Shown: positions 17,882 through 29,377 of the stretch, piece by piece
Layout: every line of letters starts with the position of its first letter
How positions within the stretch are numbered: the first letter of the stretch is position 1
NCBI GenBank assembly: GCA_016720345.1
Contig: JADKKV010000005.1
Coordinates: forward strand, 806,001-870,000
DNA length: 64,000 nt
Reading direction: 5' to 3'
DNA from: Thermomonas sp.
GTDB lineage: Bacteria; Pseudomonadota; Gammaproteobacteria; Xanthomonadales; Xanthomonadaceae
Program-made: the position numbers and the translations under genes
Notes under the pieces: generated by a model
The model's input: only the letters and a program-made list of their open reading frames with translations
The model's database searches: none
What the model was told of the DNA's origin: nothing

Positions 17882-20518
17882 ATGCATTTCCCCATCAACG
17901 ACCTGCAGCCGGAGATCCGCGCCTCGTTGCAGGACCACACGCGGCTGGTGCTGGAAGCGCCGCCCGGCGCCGGCAAGACCACCCAGGTGCCGCTGGCGCT
18001 GCTGGACGCACCCTGGCTTGCGGGCAGGAAGGTCGTGATGCTGGAGCCGCGCCGGGTCGCCGCGCGTGCGGCCGCCGGCTTCATGGCCAAGCAGTTGGGC
18101 GAAGCGGTGGGCGAGACCGTCGGCTACCGCATCCGGTTCGAGAACAAGGTGTCGGCGAGCACCCGCATCGAGGTCGTCACCGAAGGTATCCTCACCCGCA
18201 TGCTGCAGGACGACCCGCTGCTGGAAGGCGTCGGCGCGATCTTGTTCGACGAATTCCACGAACGCCACCTGGCCGGCGACCTGGGCCTGGCGCTGGCGCT
18301 GGACGTGCAGGCAGGACTGCGCGAGGACCTGCGCATCGTGGCGATGTCGGCCACGCTGGACGGCGAGCGGCTGGCGGGCTTCCTCGACGCGCCGCGCCTT
18401 TCGAGTGCGGGCCGCAGCTTTCCGGTCGCGATCGCGCACTACCCGGCGCGCCGCGACGAGGCGCTGGAACACCAGGCAAGGCGCGCCATCGAACACGCGC
18501 TGTCCACGCATCCCGGCGACGTGCTGGTGTTCCTGCCGGGGCAGCGCGAGATTGCGAAGGTGGCGGCGCTGCTTGCGAATACGCATGCGGAAGTGCAGCC
18601 GATGCACGCTGCGGGAGCGGCGCGGCCGGACGCCGGGGAATTGCTCTTCCCTCAATCGGGGCTTCCTGCCCCGATTCGGGCGCGCGCCATCCATGGCGCG
18701 CTTGAAGCAACACCCCGGCGCCCGGCCACGCCGCCCGACGGATTCGAAGTCCTCCCCCTGCACGGCGAGCTCCCCGTCGAACAGCAAGCGCGCGTGCTGC
18801 AACCCGCGCCCGACGGCCGGCGGCGGGTGGTGCTGGCCACCAACGTGGCCGAGTCCTCCGTCACCCTGCCCGGCGTGCGCGTGGTGATCGACAGCGGGCT
18901 GGCGCGCGAGCCGCGCTTCGATCCCAACAGCGGCTTCTCGCGGCTGGACAGCGTGGCGATTTCGCAGGCCAGCGCCGACCAGCGCGCCGGCCGCGCCGGG
19001 CGCGTGGCGGAGGGTTTCGCGTACCGGCTGTGGCCGGCATCGCAGCGGCTGGAGCCGCAGCGCAAGCCCGAGATCGCGCAGGTGGAACTGGCCGCGCTGG
19101 CGCTGGAGCTGGCGGCCTGGGGCAGCGCTGCGCTGCGCTTCGTCGATCCACCACCGCCCGGTGCGCTGGCGGCCGGCAGGGATCTGCTGCAGCGGCTGGA
19201 TGCGCTGGATGCCGGCAAGCTCACCGCGCGCGGCCGGCGCATGCTGGCGCTGGGCACGCACCCGCGGCTGGCGGCGCTGCTGCTGGCCTCCAGCGACCCG
19301 GCGCGGATTGCGCTGGCCTGCGACATCGCCGCTCTGGTGGAGGCGCGCGATCCGCTGCGCAGCCGCTCGGATGCGCTGGCCGAACGCTGGCAGGCATTGG
19401 CGGCATTCCGCAACGGGCGCGTGCCGGCCGATGCCAACCGTTCCGCGTTGGCCGCGATCGATGCCGCAGCGAAACAGTGGCGGCGTCGGCTGCGTTGCGA
19501 CGCCACGCCGCCTGCGTCTGCACCCGCGCATGCGATCGGCGACCTGCTGGCGCACGCGTTCCCCGACCGCATCGCCCGCCAGCATCCGCAGGACCCGCGT
19601 CGCTACCAGCTGGCCAACGGGCGGATGGCGCGGCTGTTCGACGATTCCGCCTTGTACGGCGAACCGTGGCTGGCGATCAGCGAGTTGCGTTTCGAGGCCA
19701 AGGACGCGCTGCTGCTGCGCGCCGCGCCGGTGGACGAGGTGCGGCTGCGGGCCGAGTTCGCGACCCGTTTTTCCGATGCCGACGAGGTGCGCTGGGATGC
19801 CGAAAAGCGGGCGCTGCGCAGCGAACGCATCGAGCGTTTCGACGGCATCGTGCTGGCGGCGAAATCGGCGGGGCGGGTCGATCCCGCGCTGGCGGCGCGG
19901 GCGCTGACCGACGCGGTGCGCGAACTCGGCCTGTCGGTGTTGCCGTGGAGCGAAGCGCTTTCGCAGTGGCGCATCCGCGTGCAGTGCCTGCGCGCGTGGA
20001 TGCCGGAGCTGGGCCTGCCGGATCTTTCCGATGCCGCGCTGCTGGCGTCGCTGGAGCGCTGGCTGCAGCCTGCGTTCGCCGGCAAGACCCGGCTGGATGC
20101 GCTGGATGGCGGGGAGCTGGCCGAAGCACTGAAGTCCGGCATCGACTGGCGCCTGCGCCAGCGCATCGAGCCGCTGGCGCCGACCCGCATCGTGGTGCCG
20201 TCCGGGCTCGAGCGCGGCATCGACTACCGAGTGGACGACCACGGCGAGCCGGCGCCGCCGGTGCTGGCGGTGAAGCTGCAGGAACTGTTCGGGCTGGCGC
20301 AGACCCCGCGCATCGCCGACGGCCGGGTGCCGCTGCTGCTGCACCTGCTCTCGCCCGGCGGCAAGCCGCTGCAGGTGACCGCCGACCTGCACAACTTCTG
20401 GGCCAGCACTTATGCCGAGGTGAAGAAGGAGATGAAGGGCCGCTACCCGCGCCATCCGTGGCCGGACGACCCGTGGAATGCGGTGGCGACCCACCGGGCG
20501 AAACCGCGGGGAACCTGA
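17882..20518 (+). CDS. hrpB: ATP-dependent RNA helicase HrpB
   Basis: An 878-residue DEAH-type helicase of the HrpB family. It has Walker A APPGAGKTT (residues 26-34), motif II DEFH (123-126), motif III SAT (AMSATLDG), motif V NVAESSVT and motif VI QRAGRAGR, followed by the HA2 region and the HrpB C-terminal domain (VTADLHNFWASTYAEVKKEM). The family is usually 810-830 residues; the excess is mainly an insertion at residues 246-285 between the first helicase lobe and motif V. That insertion coincides exactly with a copy of the inverted-repeat element found upstream of the gene. HrpB of E. coli has no firmly known target; a homologue in Borrelia affects host colonisation. Confidence 0.94.
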   Translation: MHFPINDLQPEIRASLQDHTRLVLEAPPGAGKTTQVPLALLDAPWLAGRKVVMLEPRRVAARAAAGFMAKQLGEAVGETVGYRIRFENKVSASTRIEVVTEGILTRMLQDDPLLEGVGAILFDEFHERHLAGDLGLALALDVQAGLREDLRIVAMSATLDGERLAGFLDAPRLSSAGRSFPVAIAHYPARRDEALEHQARRAIEHALSTHPGDVLVFLPGQREIAKVAALLANTHAEVQPMHAAGAARPDAGELLFPQSGLPAPIRARAIHGALEATPRRPATPPDGFEVLPLHGELPVEQQARVLQPAPDGRRRVVLATNVAESSVTLPGVRVVIDSGLAREPRFDPNSGFSRLDSVAISQASADQRAGRAGRVAEGFAYRLWPASQRLEPQRKPEIAQVELAALALELAAWGSAALRFVDPPPPGALAAGRDLLQRLDALDAGKLTARGRRMLALGTHPRLAALLLASSDPARIALACDIAALVEARDPLRSRSDALAERWQALAAFRNGRVPADANRSALAAIDAAAKQWRRRLRCDATPPASAPAHAIGDLLAHAFPDRIARQHPQDPRRYQLANGRMARLFDDSALYGEPWLAISELRFEAKDALLLRAAPVDEVRLRAEFATRFSDADEVRWDAEKRALRSERIERFDGIVLAAKSAGRVDPALAARALTDAVRELGLSVLPWSEALSQWRIRVQCLRAWMPELGLPDLSDAALLASLERWLQPAFAGKTRLDALDGGELAEALKSGIDWRLRQRIEPLAPTRIVVPSGLERGIDYRVDDHGEPAPPVLAVKLQELFGLAQTPRIADGRVPLLLHLLSPGGKPLQVTADLHNFWASTYAEVKKEMKGRYPRHPWPDDPWNAVATHRAKPRGT
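18617..18734. repeat. Inverted-repeat element, copy B (inside hrpB, in frame)
   Basis: A 118-bp copy in the opposite orientation to copy A. Terminal repeats 18617-18644 and 18707-18734 match at 24 of 28 positions. It has the same two hairpins: 9-bp stems around CCATCCATGG and AATCGGGGC/GCCCCGATT with loop TTCCT. It encodes residues 246-285 of HrpB without breaking the frame. Confidence 0.75.
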
Positions 20519-20618
20519 CCCCTGCCGGCCGCTGAACGCCGGGGGCAGCGCTCACGCCTCATGAACGCGCGGATACCGAGACTGCCGTCAAACTCCGGGA
20601 TTCATTCGAGGATCGACC

Positions 20619-20969
20619 ATGGACAAGCTGGACAAGGCACAGGACCGCGCGCTGGAACTGCTCGGCGAGATCGGCGACGGCCTCCGCAAGGCGGTACCGG
20701 GCAAGGCGATCCAGTGGGTCGAGACCGGCGCCGCGATCGGCGTGGTGAAGACCGGTGCGCGGGTCGCGACGAAATTCGTGCGCCGCAACCCGATCCTGGC
20801 CACGGCCGCGATCGCCGGTGCCGGCCTGCTCTGGTACGCCGCGCGCCGACGTGCCCGCCAGGCCGAAGCCGGACCGATCGAGGGCAGTGCGACCCGGGTC
20901 GAGGCCACCGCCGGCAGCGGCGCACCCCGCGCCCCGCGCAAGCGCCGCACCGAAACCGACGCCGGCTGA
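20619..20969 (+). CDS. Small conserved membrane-anchored protein of unknown function
   Basis: A 116-residue protein. The N-terminal half is amphipathic (MDKLDKAQDRALELLGEIGD and a GAAIGVVKTGARVATKFV stretch). One membrane helix follows (NPILATAAIAGAGLLWYAA), then a basic Arg-rich tail. The layout resembles DUF883/ElaB-like proteins, which bind ribosomes or sit at the inner membrane, but I see no diagnostic motif. It stands alone between hrpB and the convergent kinase gene, 22 bp apart from the latter. Confidence 0.75.
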   Translation: MDKLDKAQDRALELLGEIGDGLRKAVPGKAIQWVETGAAIGVVKTGARVATKFVRRNPILATAAIAGAGLLWYAARRRARQAEAGPIEGSATRVEATAGSGAPRAPRKRRTETDAG

Positions 20970-20990
20970 CCGCGCCGCCCGCTGCCGGCG

Positions 20991-22142
20991 TCATCCGGCG
21001 GCTTGCGGCAGCTCGATCACGAAGCAGGCGCCGCCGCCTTCGCGGTCCTCATACCACAGCTGTCCGCCGGCTTCGGCGATGATCTGCCGCGCCAGCGACA
21101 GGCCAAGACCGCTGGAGAGGCTGTCGGAGGGGTCTTGCGCGCCCAGCCGCTGGAACGGCTTGAACAGTTGCCGCTGCTTCTCGGCGGGAATCCCGGGGCC
21201 ACGATCGCGCGCCAGCAACTGCCAGAAGCCCGGTGCCGAGGCGCGCACCACCAGTTCCAGTTCGCCGCCGGACTGCGCGTACTTCATCGCGTTGCTGACC
21301 AGGTTCCCGGCCACCTGGCGCAGCACCATCGGCTCGATCGCAACCCGTCCGCTGCGCTCGGGGACACGCAGCGCCAGGTGCATGCCGCAGCCCTCCAGTT
21401 GCAGGTCGTAGCGCCGGGCCAGCCAGTCGACGGTCTCCTGCAGGCAGGCGGTTGCCGCCGTCGCTGCGCGTGCCTGCGCCGAATCCAGTGCGCGGGCCTG
21501 GCCTTCCAGGTACTTGCGGATGTAGCCCACCGCGTCCTGCGCACTGTCCTCGATGATCTGCAGGTAGCGCGGCACGCGCTCCGGCAGGCAGTCCGGCTGG
21601 CGCAGCATCTGGCTGGCGAACAGCACGCAGGTCAGCGGGTTCTTGAGGTCGTGGGCCACCAGGTTGACCAGCTCCTGGCGTTCGCGCGCCACCCGTTCCA
21701 GGCGATCGCGGGCCTGCTTCAGGCCGATGTGGGCACCTACCCGCGCCAGCAGCTCCTCGGGCATGAACGGCTTGGTGACGTAGTCCACCGCGCCGGCCTC
21801 GAACGCCCGCAGCAGCAGGTCGCGGTCCTGCGCGGCGGTCAGGAACACCGCCGGCACCGCGCGCAGCGCCGGCTCCGACCGTAGCGCCGCCAGCAGGTCG
21901 AACCCGTCCATCCCCGGCATCACCATGTCGAGCAGGATCAGGTCCGGCGCCCGTGTGCGCGCCGCGGCCAGCGCTTCCGGTCCGCTGCTGGCGGTCATCA
22001 CCTCGTAGCCGTTGCGGCCAAGCAGGGCCCCGACCACCCGCACGTTCGCGGCCTGGTCGTCGACCACCAGGATGGTGCCGCCGGTCGTGGGGCCACGGAT
22101 CACCGTGTGTGGCATGGAGGGCGTGTCCGGACGCCGGCGCAT
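20991..22142 (-). CDS. Hybrid response regulator-sensor histidine kinase
   Basis: A 383-residue cytoplasmic protein with an N-terminal receiver domain and a C-terminal kinase. The receiver shows VVDDQ, the phospho-acceptor Asp72 in LLDMVMPGMDG, FLTAAQD and Lys124 in VTKPF. The kinase has the phosphorylated His164 in LVAHDLKNPLTCV (H-box), the N-box NLVSNAMKYA, G1 RDRGPGIPAEK, an F-box near LFKPFQRL and G2 SGLGLSLARQI. There is no membrane segment or PAS domain, so input probably comes through the receiver. The ATG at 22,142 is used; 22,115 is equally possible, and no ribosome-binding site decides. No partner regulator is adjacent. Confidence 0.88.
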   Translation of the reverse strand: MRRRPDTPSMPHTVIRGPTTGGTILVVDDQAANVRVVGALLGRNGYEVMTASSGPEALAAARTRAPDLILLDMVMPGMDGFDLLAALRSEPALRAVPAVFLTAAQDRDLLLRAFEAGAVDYVTKPFMPEELLARVGAHIGLKQARDRLERVARERQELVNLVAHDLKNPLTCVLFASQMLRQPDCLPERVPRYLQIIEDSAQDAVGYIRKYLEGQARALDSAQARAATAATACLQETVDWLARRYDLQLEGCGMHLALRVPERSGRVAIEPMVLRQVAGNLVSNAMKYAQSGGELELVVRASAPGFWQLLARDRGPGIPAEKQRQLFKPFQRLGAQDPSDSLSSGLGLSLARQIIAEAGGQLWYEDREGGGACFVIELPQAAG

Positions 22143-22260
22143 GGAAAGGGCATCCAGTGTCGGCGGATGACGTGCCGCCGACAACCGGCATTCGCCGCAA
22201 GCCCGGGTCGGGACCTGCCTGCCCACCGGGACGATCCACCCGCAGGCCTGGGACCCGGCT

Positions 22261-22800
22261 TCAGGCCTGGACCTGCCGCCATCCGCCGGGGGCCAGTGTG
22301 TCCAGGCCATGGCCGCCGATCGCCGCACGCACCAGCCGCAGGGTGGGCAGGCCGACCGCAGCGGTCATCCGTCGCACCTGGCGGTTGCGGCCCTCGGTCA
22401 GGGTGATCTCCAGCCAGGCATCCGGCACGGTCTTGCGGACCCGCACCGGCGGGTCGCGCGGCCACAGCGGCGGGGCGTCGATGCGGCGCACGCGTGCCGG
22501 CAGGGTGGGGCCATCGTTCAGCACCACCCCGGTGCGCAGTGCCTCGAGTTGCGCCGTCCCGGGGTCGCCTTCGACCTGCACCCAGTAGGTCTTCGGCTGC
22601 TTGTGCCGCGGATCGGTCAGGCGGTGCGCCAGGCGGCCGTCATCGGTGAGCAGCAGCAGCCCCTCGGAATCGAAATCCAGGCGTCCGGCCGGATACACCC
22701 CCGCCGGCAGGCCGAAGCCGGCAAGGGTGGGGCGCGCCGGGGTGCTGCGGTCGGTGAACTGGCACAGCACCCCGAACGGCTTGTTGAACGCGATCAGCAA
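22261..22800 (-). CDS. rluE: 23S rRNA pseudouridine synthase, RluE-like
   Basis: A 179-residue RsuA/RluB/E/F-type pseudouridine synthase. It lacks the S4 RNA-binding domain found in RsuA, RluB and RluF, which is the hallmark of RluE (23S rRNA U2457). It begins directly with the catalytic domain: [13 protein letters not shown], the catalytic Asp42 in [24 protein letters not shown] and [10 protein letters not shown]. The usual GRLDxDSEG carries Phe at the variable position. Divergent or head-to-head partners are absent; the gene follows a methyltransferase-like lipoprotein gene on the same strand. Confidence 0.9.
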   Translation of the reverse strand: MLIAFNKPFGVLCQFTDRSTPARPTLAGFGLPAGVYPAGRLDFDSEGLLLLTDDGRLAHRLTDPRHKQPKTYWVQVEGDPGTAQLEALRTGVVLNDGPTLPARVRRIDAPPLWPRDPPVRVRKTVPDAWLEITLTEGRNRQVRRMTAAVGLPTLRLVRAAIGGHGLDTLAPGGWRQVQA

Positions 22801-22879
22801 GGTTGGCGCGCCGCAGGGAGGGGCATCATGGTTTGCCGCCGGCGGTCGCGCGCGGCCGGCAGCGGCGTCCGCGGGTCTT

Positions 22880-23707
22880 CTAGCGGGCGGGCTTGCGGAA
22901 GCGCAGGGTCATGCGGTCGCTCTCGCCGATCGCCTTGTACGTGGCATCGTCGGCGGCGTCGTGGCGGTTCACCGGCGGCAGCGTCCACACCCCGTTCGGA
23001 TGGTCGGTGTCGTCCTTCGGATTGGCGTTGACTTCGCTGCGCGCCTCCAGCGCGAAGCCGACTTCGCCGGCCAGGTCGATCACCAGCTGTTCGCTGACGT
23101 AGCCGCTCTTCTTCGACGTCTCGATGTCGGTCCCGGGCCTGGCGCGATGGTCGACCACGCCCAGCACGCCGCCGGGCTTGAGCGCGTCATAGGCGGCGCG
23201 CAGGTGGTATTCGGTGGTGCCGGCGGCAAGCCAGTTGTGCAGGTTGCGGAAGGTCAGCACCACGTCGGCGCTGGCGGCCGGTCCGAACACCGGGGCCTTG
23301 GGGTCGAACTCGACCAGCCGCGCCGCGCCGTAGGCCGGGTTGCCCGCCAGCTTCTGGCGCAGGGCGGCATTGCGCTTGCCGCCGCCCGACTCCGGCGCGG
23401 CCGCGGGCATGGCGCCGATGTACTGGCCGCCGCTCGCCACGTACGGCGCCAGCAGTTCGCTGTACCAGCCACCGCCCGGGGTGATCTCGATGACGGTATG
23501 GGTGGGCGCCAGTCCGAAGAACGCCAGGGTCTCGGCCGGATGGCGATAGCGGTCGCGGGCCACGTTGGCAGGGTCGCGCCAGCTGCCGGCGAGGACGCCA
23601 TCGAACGACGTGGCCGCGACGGTCGCTGCCGGGGTGGCGGCGGTGGGCGTACCGGCGCAGCCGGCCAGCAGGGCGAGGCAGCAGGCGAGGGCGAGGGGAC
23701 GGATCAT
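22880..23707 (-). CDS. Methyltransferase-fold lipoprotein
   Basis: A 275-residue predicted lipoprotein (lipobox LLAGC, Cys17) with a class I SAM-methyltransferase-like fold. Motif I reads [19 protein letters not shown], motif II is near [19 protein letters not shown] fits motif IV and [14 protein letters not shown] fits motif V. The replacement of the usual GxGxG by TPGGGW is typical of this family, often annotated as a putative secreted methyltransferase. How it would obtain SAM outside the cytoplasm is unclear, so the real substrate and activity are open. The gene lies 47 bp after icd. Confidence 0.82.
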   Translation of the reverse strand: MIRPLALACCLALLAGCAGTPTAATPAATVAATSFDGVLAGSWRDPANVARDRYRHPAETLAFFGLAPTHTVIEITPGGGWYSELLAPYVASGGQYIGAMPAAAPESGGGKRNAALRQKLAGNPAYGAARLVEFDPKAPVFGPAASADVVLTFRNLHNWLAAGTTEYHLRAAYDALKPGGVLGVVDHRARPGTDIETSKKSGYVSEQLVIDLAGEVGFALEARSEVNANPKDDTDHPNGVWTLPPVNRHDAADDATYKAIGESDRMTLRFRKPAR

Positions 23708-23754
23708 GCGGGCGCTCCGGGGAAGGACGGGCGCCCAGCCTACCGATGCCGGGG

Positions 23755-26121
<2,367 letters not shown>

Positions 26122-26934
26122 CTACTGGCGTTCGCTGCGCCCGGGCGCCGGCGCCGGCATGCCCGGGGTGGTGCGCCACGGGTTGATGTCGAGGCCGCCG
26201 CGGCGGGTATAGCGGGCGTGCACGGACAGCCGCTGCGGCCGGCAGTGCTGCATGAGGTCGCCGAAGATGCGCTCCACGCATTGCTCGTGGAACTCGGCGT
26301 GGTCGCGGAAGCTGGCCAGGTAGCGCAGCAGGCCGGCGCGGTCGATCCGCGGGCCGTGGTAGGCGATCTCCAGGTCCGCCCAGTCCGGTTGCCCGGTGAC
26401 CGGGCAGTTGGACTTCAGCAGCGCGCTGGACAGGGTTTCACCGACGATCACCGCCGGGTCCGCCGCCAGCAATGCTGCATCCGGCGGCCCGTAGCGATCG
26501 ATGTCGAGTTCGAGCGCATCGATGCTGTCGCCCGCGCTGGCGCGCACCGGCGCCAGCCCGAAGGCCATCGCCACCGGCGCGCCGGCGGCCGCCGAGAGGT
26601 CGGTTTCGACCTGCATGCGCAGCGCCTCGGGGTCGGCGAAACGCGCGCTGTTGCAGGAATTCAGGTACAGCTTGAGCGACTTGGATTCGACCAGGTTCGG
26701 CGATCCCGCCGGCACCTCGAAGGTCGCGGTGGCGACCCGCGGCTTGCCACGCGCATCCAGCCACGACAGTTCATAGGCCTGCCAGCGATCGGCGCCGGCG
26801 AACGGCAGCGCGCCGGCGCCGACACCGATCGCCGCGCGGCCCAGCGCGCGCGGGATCGGGTACAGCAGGCCGGCATCGAAGCGTCGTGGGTAGGCGACGT
26901 CGCGGCCCAGCGGAGAGTGTTCGGTCGCGCTCAT
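26122..26934 (-). CDS. queF: NADPH-dependent 7-cyano-7-deazaguanine reductase QueF
   Basis: QueF reduces the nitrile of preQ0 to the amine of preQ1 in queuosine synthesis. The 270-residue length identifies the long, two-domain (YqcD-type) form. The NADPH-binding QueF motif is [12 protein letters not shown] (residues 82-93). The catalytic Cys177 is in [14 protein letters not shown], with Asp184 in the same block. [10 protein letters not shown] and [10 protein letters not shown] near the end are also conserved. It sits 13 bp upstream of the small lipoprotein gene; no other queuosine genes are in the window. Confidence 0.95.
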   Translation of the reverse strand: MSATEHSPLGRDVAYPRRFDAGLLYPIPRALGRAAIGVGAGALPFAGADRWQAYELSWLDARGKPRVATATFEVPAGSPNLVESKSLKLYLNSCNSARFADPEALRMQVETDLSAAAGAPVAMAFGLAPVRASAGDSIDALELDIDRYGPPDAALLAADPAVIVGETLSSALLKSNCPVTGQPDWADLEIAYHGPRIDRAGLLRYLASFRDHAEFHEQCVERIFGDLMQHCRPQRLSVHARYTRRGGLDINPWRTTPGMPAPAPGRSERQ

Positions 26935-26947
26935 CGCCGCCGGCGGG

Positions 26948-27400
26948 TCACTTGATGGTGAACTGCACCAGCGCGATCGGACGGCCGTTGGCGTCGATCT
27001 CGACGTTGTACGGCCCGGCGTCCTTGGCGATCATCTCGAACACCGTGAACGGGCCGGCGATCACCTTGCGGTCGTCCTTGCGCGAGCGGCCGTCGTCATG
27101 GAACCAGAATGCCTCCAGGCGCTCGCCCTGCTTGCGGCCGAACTTGGTCGGCACCGAGATGTAGATGGTCTGCCCATCGGTGAACTCGCTCGCCGCGGTG
27201 GCGATCGCGCCCTGCCCGTCGACCGCGGAGCCGACCTTGGCCGCATCCGGGTTGACCACCACCGACTGCACGCCGTCGCCGAGGTCGTCCACGGACTTGT
27301 TGTCGTCCACCGCGCGCGGGACTTCCGGGCCCTGGCGGTTGCAGCCCGCCGCCATCAGCACCGCCAGGGCGGTCGCCAGCACTCGCAAACTCGTGTTCAT
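26948..27400 (-). CDS. Small lipoprotein of unknown function
   Basis: A 150-residue predicted lipoprotein: signal peptide with lipobox MAAGC (Cys20), a linker with acidic patches, then a compact domain likely rich in beta strands ([20 protein letters not shown] and [20 protein letters not shown]). I recognise no family. ATGs at 27,400 and 27,406 are both possible (MAMNTS or MNTS). It is in the same direction as queF, 13 bp from it, but the content gives no functional link. Confidence 0.78.
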   Translation of the reverse strand: MNTSLRVLATALAVLMAAGCNRQGPEVPRAVDDNKSVDDLGDGVQSVVVNPDAAKVGSAVDGQGAIATAASEFTDGQTIYISVPTKFGRKQGERLEAFWFHDDGRSRKDDRKVIAGPFTVFEMIAKDAGPYNVEIDANGRPIALVQFTIK

Positions 27401-27521
27401 CGCCATCCTCTCGCGGAATCGGGGCCCTGCAGCGCAGCGGGCACGGCCGCGCATTCTAGTGCAGGCCCGGCGCCGCCGCCGGCGCGCGGACAGTCATCGT
27501 TCAGCGCACGCGCAGCCGCGC

Positions 27522-28622
27522 TCAGCCGCCGCGGTGCTCCAGCGCGAGGTAGTCGGTCGACTGCATCTCGACCAGCCGCGAAGCGGTGCGCGCGAACGCC
27601 GCGGCCAGGCGCTCGCCGGCGTACAGCGCGGCCGGCGCGGCGTCGGCGCTGCACACCAGGTTGACGTGGCGGTCGTACAGTTCGTCGACCAGGTGCACGA
27701 AGCGGCGCGCGGCGTCGTCGTTGCCGGCATCCAGGCGCGGGATCCCGCCGAGCAGCACGGTGTGGAACTCGCGCGCGACCTCGATGTAGTCGGCGGTGCC
27801 GCGCGGACCCTCGCACAGGGCCGCGAAATCGAACCAGCACATGCCCTTGCAGCGCGCGCGCACCGCGATCCGGCGGCCGTCGATGTCGATGCCTGCATCG
27901 ACGTGGGCGTCGTCGCCGCCCAGCGCATGCCAGCGTTCGGACAGCCAGCGATCGGACTGCGCGTCCAGCGGCGCGCGGTACACCGGCGAGCAGGTGAGCG
28001 CGCGCAGGCGGTAGTCATGCGCGCCGTCGAGGTGGACCACCGCGCACTGGCGCTCCAGCAGCGCGATCGCGGGCAGGAACCGCGCGCGCTGCAGGCCGTC
28101 CTTGTACAGCTCCGGTGGCGCGGCATTGGAACTGGTCACCAGCACCACGCCCTCGGCGAACAGGCGCTCCAGCAGGCGCCCGAGCAGCATCGCGTCGCCG
28201 ATGTCGCTGACGAAGAATTCGTCCAGCACCAGCACCCGCAGCGAGGCGCGCCACTGCCTGGCGATCGCGGCCAGCGGGTCGCGCTCGCCGGCGTGTTCGC
28301 GCAGGCGTTCGTGGACTTCGCGCATGAACCGGTGGAAGTGGGTGCGGCGCTTCTCGCGCAGCGGCAGGCCGTCGAAGAACAGGTCGATCAGGAAGGTCTT
28401 GCCGCGGCCGACCCCGCCCCACAGGTACAGGCCGGCGGGCGCCGGCGGCGCCTGCGCGCCGAACAGGCGGTCCAACCAGCCCGGGCCGGCCACGGGTTCC
28501 AGCAGGGCGGCGTGGATGCGGTCGAGCTCGCGCAGGGCCTGTTGCTGCGCCGGGTCGTGCAGCCAGTCGCCGCGGGCCACGCCGTCCGCGTAGCGCCGCG
28601 AGGGCAGCGGTGCCGCGGTCAT
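27522..28622 (-). CDS. zapE: Cell division ATPase ZapE (AFG1-like)
   Basis: A 366-residue AAA-family ATPase of the AFG1/ZapE family. In E. coli ZapE binds FtsZ and is needed for division under low oxygen or heat; mitochondrial AFG1 aids quality control of respiratory proteins. It has Walker A WGGVGRGKTFLID (69-76 core), Walker B VLVLDEFFVSDIGDAM and the family blocks HFHRFMREVHERL, LVTSSNAAPPELYKDGLQRARFLPAI and CWFDFAALCEGPRG. The start overlaps the stop of the hydrolase gene (ATGA), so the two genes are translationally coupled. Confidence 0.95.
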   Translation of the reverse strand: MTAAPLPSRRYADGVARGDWLHDPAQQQALRELDRIHAALLEPVAGPGWLDRLFGAQAPPAPAGLYLWGGVGRGKTFLIDLFFDGLPLREKRRTHFHRFMREVHERLREHAGERDPLAAIARQWRASLRVLVLDEFFVSDIGDAMLLGRLLERLFAEGVVLVTSSNAAPPELYKDGLQRARFLPAIALLERQCAVVHLDGAHDYRLRALTCSPVYRAPLDAQSDRWLSERWHALGGDDAHVDAGIDIDGRRIAVRARCKGMCWFDFAALCEGPRGTADYIEVAREFHTVLLGGIPRLDAGNDDAARRFVHLVDELYDRHVNLVCSADAAPAALYAGERLAAAFARTASRLVEMQSTDYLALEHRGG

Positions 28623-29293
28623 GCAGCCGGCGCCGGCAGCCAGTCGCGCACGCCGTGCTTCAGCGCGCCGCGCAGGTCCATCAGCTTGCGGTGGAAGAAG
28701 TGGCTGGTCTCGGGCATCCGCACCAGTTGCGGCGGATGCGGCAGCGCCGCGACCCAGGCATGGACCGCGCCCGGCTCGACGATTTCGTCGGCATCGCCCT
28801 GGATCACCAGCCAGCGGGCGGCGGGCAGGACGATGCCGGCGAAGTCCCAGCTGCGGCCGACCGGCGGCGCGATCGAGACCACCGCATCCGCACCCAGCTC
28901 CGCCGCGGCCCGCAGCGAGACCCAGGCGCCGAAGCTGAAGCCGGCCAGCCACAGGGCCTTGCCCGGGTGTTGCGCGCGCGCCCAGGCGGCGACCGCGCGG
29001 AGGTCGTCGAGTTCGCCGGCGCCATCGTCGAAGCGGCCCTCGGAGTGGCCGACCCCGCGGAAGTTGAAGCGCAGGGTGGTGGCGCCGAGTTCGCGCAGGG
29101 CGCGCGCGGCCATCGTCACCACCTTGTTGTGCATGCTGCCGCCCTCGGTCGGTAGCGGATGGCACACGATCGCCAGAAGCGGGCGCGGCACGGCGTCGGC
29201 CTCGGGCAGGTCGAGCGCGGCTTCGATCCGGCCCGCGGGCCCCGCGATGGACAGGGCGGGGTCGGCGGCGGCTTGGGCGGGTCGTTCGCTCAT
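28619..29293 (-). CDS. Alpha/beta hydrolase (COG2945 type)
   Basis: A 224-residue cytoplasmic alpha/beta hydrolase. It shows the HPLPTEGGSMHNKVV block typical of COG2945 proteins, FNFRGVGHSEG, the nucleophile elbow LAGFSFGAWVS (GxSxG), the acid in VIQGDADEIVEP and the histidine in ETSHFFHRKL. Members of this group are uncharacterised esterase- or thioesterase-like enzymes. It is upstream of and coupled to zapE; the meaning of that pairing is unknown. Confidence 0.9.
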   Translation of the reverse strand: MSERPAQAAADPALSIAGPAGRIEAALDLPEADAVPRPLLAIVCHPLPTEGGSMHNKVVTMAARALRELGATTLRFNFRGVGHSEGRFDDGAGELDDLRAVAAWARAQHPGKALWLAGFSFGAWVSLRAAAELGADAVVSIAPPVGRSWDFAGIVLPAARWLVIQGDADEIVEPGAVHAWVAALPHPPQLVRMPETSHFFHRKLMDLRGALKHGVRDWLPAPAA

Positions 29294-29337
29294 GCGTGCA
29301 TCATGCCGCAGCCGGTGTTGCGCCTGCGCAAATGCGA

Positions 29338-29357
29338 ACGCCGCCCGCAGGCGGCGT
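29338..29357 (-). terminator. Terminator-like hairpin after the cytochrome gene
   Basis: ACGCCGCC (29338-29345) pairs with GGCGGCGT (29350-29357) across a 4-base loop, in the 84-bp gap between the cytochrome stop and the hydrolase start. On the minus strand it is followed by a weak T-rich stretch only, so termination may be partial. Confidence 0.5.
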
Positions 29358-29377
29358 CCGGGCGACCACGGGCCGGC

